Position numbers and translations under genes: made by a program. The notes beneath the pieces were generated by a model. That model did not search any database. It was given only the letters and a program-made list of their open reading frames with translations, and was not told where the DNA came from. A DNA stretch of 64,000 bases from DAIDKA01 sp035487155 (lineage in GTDB: Bacteria; Pseudomonadota; Gammaproteobacteria; Steroidobacterales; Steroidobacteraceae), in NCBI GenBank assembly GCA_035487155.1, contig DATHMK010000054.1:132016-196015 (forward strand). The letters are read 5' to 3'. This document shows positions 62,853-64,000 of this stretch, piece by piece. Each line of letters opens with the position of its first letter. Positions within the stretch are counted from its first letter, which is position 1.

Positions 62853-63199
62853 CGTACCGCGCCCAGCGCGAGGATCCAGCGCGCAATCGCGCGCGCATCA
62901 TCCATGCTGATGCGTTCATTGGGGACCATGGGAATCGTGCCCCAATTGCCCGCGCCGCCGTTGATGATCTTCAGCGCCAGGCGATTCACGGCCGCGTCGC
63001 GCTCGGTCGCGTAGCGCGCGGCCACCGCCACGAAGGGCGGTCCGATCCGCGCCTCTTTCATGGCGTGGCACTCATCGCAATGCTGGTGCGCCGCGAGCGG
63101 CGCAAGGCCCTGCGCCACGCCCACGTCGGTCGCAAATCCGGACACCGGCGCGGCCGACAGCACAGCGGCGGCCACTATCAAGCCGCTGCGGATCTTCAT
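62849..63199 (-). CDS. Exported c-type cytochrome
   Basis: A 116-residue class I cytochrome c: signal peptide (LIVAAAVLSAAPVSGFA), heme site HCDECHAMKEARIGPPF and axial Met in GTIPMVPNERIS. This is the short cytochrome c551/552-like layout. It overlaps both neighbours by four bases. It may be the general periplasmic acceptor from the PchC-like cytochrome or the propeller protein. Confidence 0.9.
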   Translation of the reverse strand: MKIRSGLIVAAAVLSAAPVSGFATDVGVAQGLAPLAAHQHCDECHAMKEARIGPPFVAVAARYATERDAAVNRLALKIINGGAGNWGTIPMVPNERISMDDARAIARWILALGAVR

Positions 63200-64000
63200 C
63201 GGTGCACCTCCGCATCATCTCCAAGATCAATCAGCAACGCCATCCGCGGTCCGCGCACGTGCTCGACGATGTTGGCATACGAGGTCACAAGGGCGCCGCT
63301 GCCGCGGTCCACATGCACCATGCGCAGGAAGGCGCCTTCGCGAGGCAATGGCAGCACACCAATACGATGTGTGCGCGGATCAAATCGATAGATGACATCG
63401 GCATTGGAGGTCGGGATCCACACCACCTTGCGTAGGGGGTCCCAGAATGTCGCGTAGGGCGCACTGGCACGATCAGGCAGATCATAAATGCCCAGCATGT
63501 GTCCGGCCTTGGTGTCGAAGGCTGCCACCTGACCGGCGCCGTACAGTCCCAGGTACAAGACCCCGTCCTCCGACATGGACATACGGCGTGGCCCCGCCGT
63601 GGGACTGGCAAATTCCACGTGGGTTTCGAATTTCAGGGTTTCGGTATTGAAGCTGCCGAAACTTCCAATCCCGAGCTGGCAGTACCAGACATGGGTGCGA
63701 TCCGGGCTCATGGCAAGGCCGTAGACCTGTTCCCCGCCGATGCGGCCGGGTACCGGTGGGATCTTGTACTCGCCACTCTTGCCGGTTGCCGGGTCCAGCC
63801 AGCCCACCGCATTGTTCACGATGTCGGAAAACCAGATGCGGCCATGATGATCGGTGACCAGTTCGTGGTCCGCGTCGAAGGACATATCGTGCAGCCCGAC
63901 GGGAGGTCCGCCGGGCTGATTCAGATGCCACAGCTTCCATTGCTCGCCGCGGGGATCGAAGCGCATCACGGCGCCGGGAAAGAAAGGACTCGCCCAGATG
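63196..64000 (-). CDS. Vgb/NHL-type beta-propeller protein, partial (N terminus beyond the window)
   Basis: The frame is open to the right edge, so the start lies outside. The visible 267 codons form repeated propeller blades (HGRIWFSDIVNNAVGWLDPATGKSGEYKIPP, EDGVLYLGLYGAGQVAAFDTKAGHMLGIYDLP, RKVVWIPTSNADVIYRFDPRTHRIGVLPLP), like virginiamycin B lyase and streptogramin-lyase-type proteins. Most such proteins in bacteria are exported and of unknown function. It is first of the visible operon with cytochrome, Tat protein, flavoprotein, PchC-like cytochrome and barrel protein. Confidence 0.85.
   Translation of the reverse strand, partial: IWASPFFPGAVMRFDPRGEQWKLWHLNQPGGPPVGLHDMSFDADHELVTDHHGRIWFSDIVNNAVGWLDPATGKSGEYKIPPVPGRIGGEQVYGLAMSPDRTHVWYCQLGIGSFGSFNTETLKFETHVEFASPTAGPRRMSMSEDGVLYLGLYGAGQVAAFDTKAGHMLGIYDLPDRASAPYATFWDPLRKVVWIPTSNADVIYRFDPRTHRIGVLPLPREGAFLRMVHVDRGSGALVTSYANIVEHVRGPRMALLIDLGDDAEVHR

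Overview
The window is a compact, GC-rich bacterial chromosome segment with about 65 protein-coding genes on both strands, many overlapping by 1-8 bases (ATGA, GTGA, TGATG junctions). SPFH proteins, a MaeB-type malic enzyme, class I PPK2, a TonB-dependent receptor, DUF6152 and DUF6644 proteins and a Slt70-like transglycosylase point to a proteobacterium, most likely a gammaproteobacterium of the Nevskiales/Steroidobacterales kind. That placement is inference from protein flavour only. I saw no tRNA, rRNA, CRISPR array, transposase, integrase or phage gene.

Left part (1-25 kb), housekeeping and accessory genes: the end of an ABC exporter operon of MacB/FtsX type (1-2746); a tautomerase, a PhzF-family enzyme and an NTF2-like protein with a histone H1-like tail (2765-4583); an SPFH protein coupled to a tiny ribbon-helix-helix protein (4671-5848); a decayed ArsR/SRPBCC pair with a clear operator (5917-6780); a methyltransferase divergent from an MmyB-type regulator (6792-8412); a second SPFH protein, a secreted protein made of two tandem repeats and a GST (8472-11967); a Slt70-like transglycosylase; LysE; a sigma-like factor with a 74-residue partner and a convergent small HTH protein (15028-16084); PPK2, GNAT and MaeB; an intact ArsR/SRPBCC pair with a palindromic operator inside its promoter (20178-21014); a diguanylate cyclase/PilZ pair (21159-22201); YihY/BrkB; and an MscS-type channel.

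Right part (25-64 kb), a dense island of mostly exported redox and catabolic genes: three PQQ-type beta-propeller dehydrogenases each fused to a cytochrome c domain (25025, 32564, 41702), two DUF6152 proteins, three related secreted proteins of unknown function (35086, 35999, 52003), a tannase/feruloyl-esterase-like enzyme, a type-B carboxylesterase, an aldehyde dehydrogenase, NTF2-like proteins, two pairs of DUF6644 membrane proteins, MarR and CysB-like regulators, a double hybrid histidine kinase, a TlpA/cytochrome module, a TonB-dependent receptor, and an operon for a vanillyl-alcohol-oxidase/p-cresol-methylhydroxylase-type flavoprotein with cytochromes and a Vgb-like propeller (59736-64000). 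The simplest reading is uptake of a bulky, probably phenolic or ester-linked compound, periplasmic ester cleavage and oxidation through quinoprotein and flavocytochrome dehydrogenases, and aldehyde oxidation. The substrate is not shown by the sequence.

The most noteworthy observations are the DUF6152 proteins, whose mature N terminus is predicted to begin His-His with a third conserved histidine at identical spacing; the twice-repeated DUF6152/secreted-protein module; quinoproteins lacking the usual vicinal cysteine pair; paired palindromes in the divergent promoter at 35.9 kb; and the frameshifted ArsR/SRPBCC locus.
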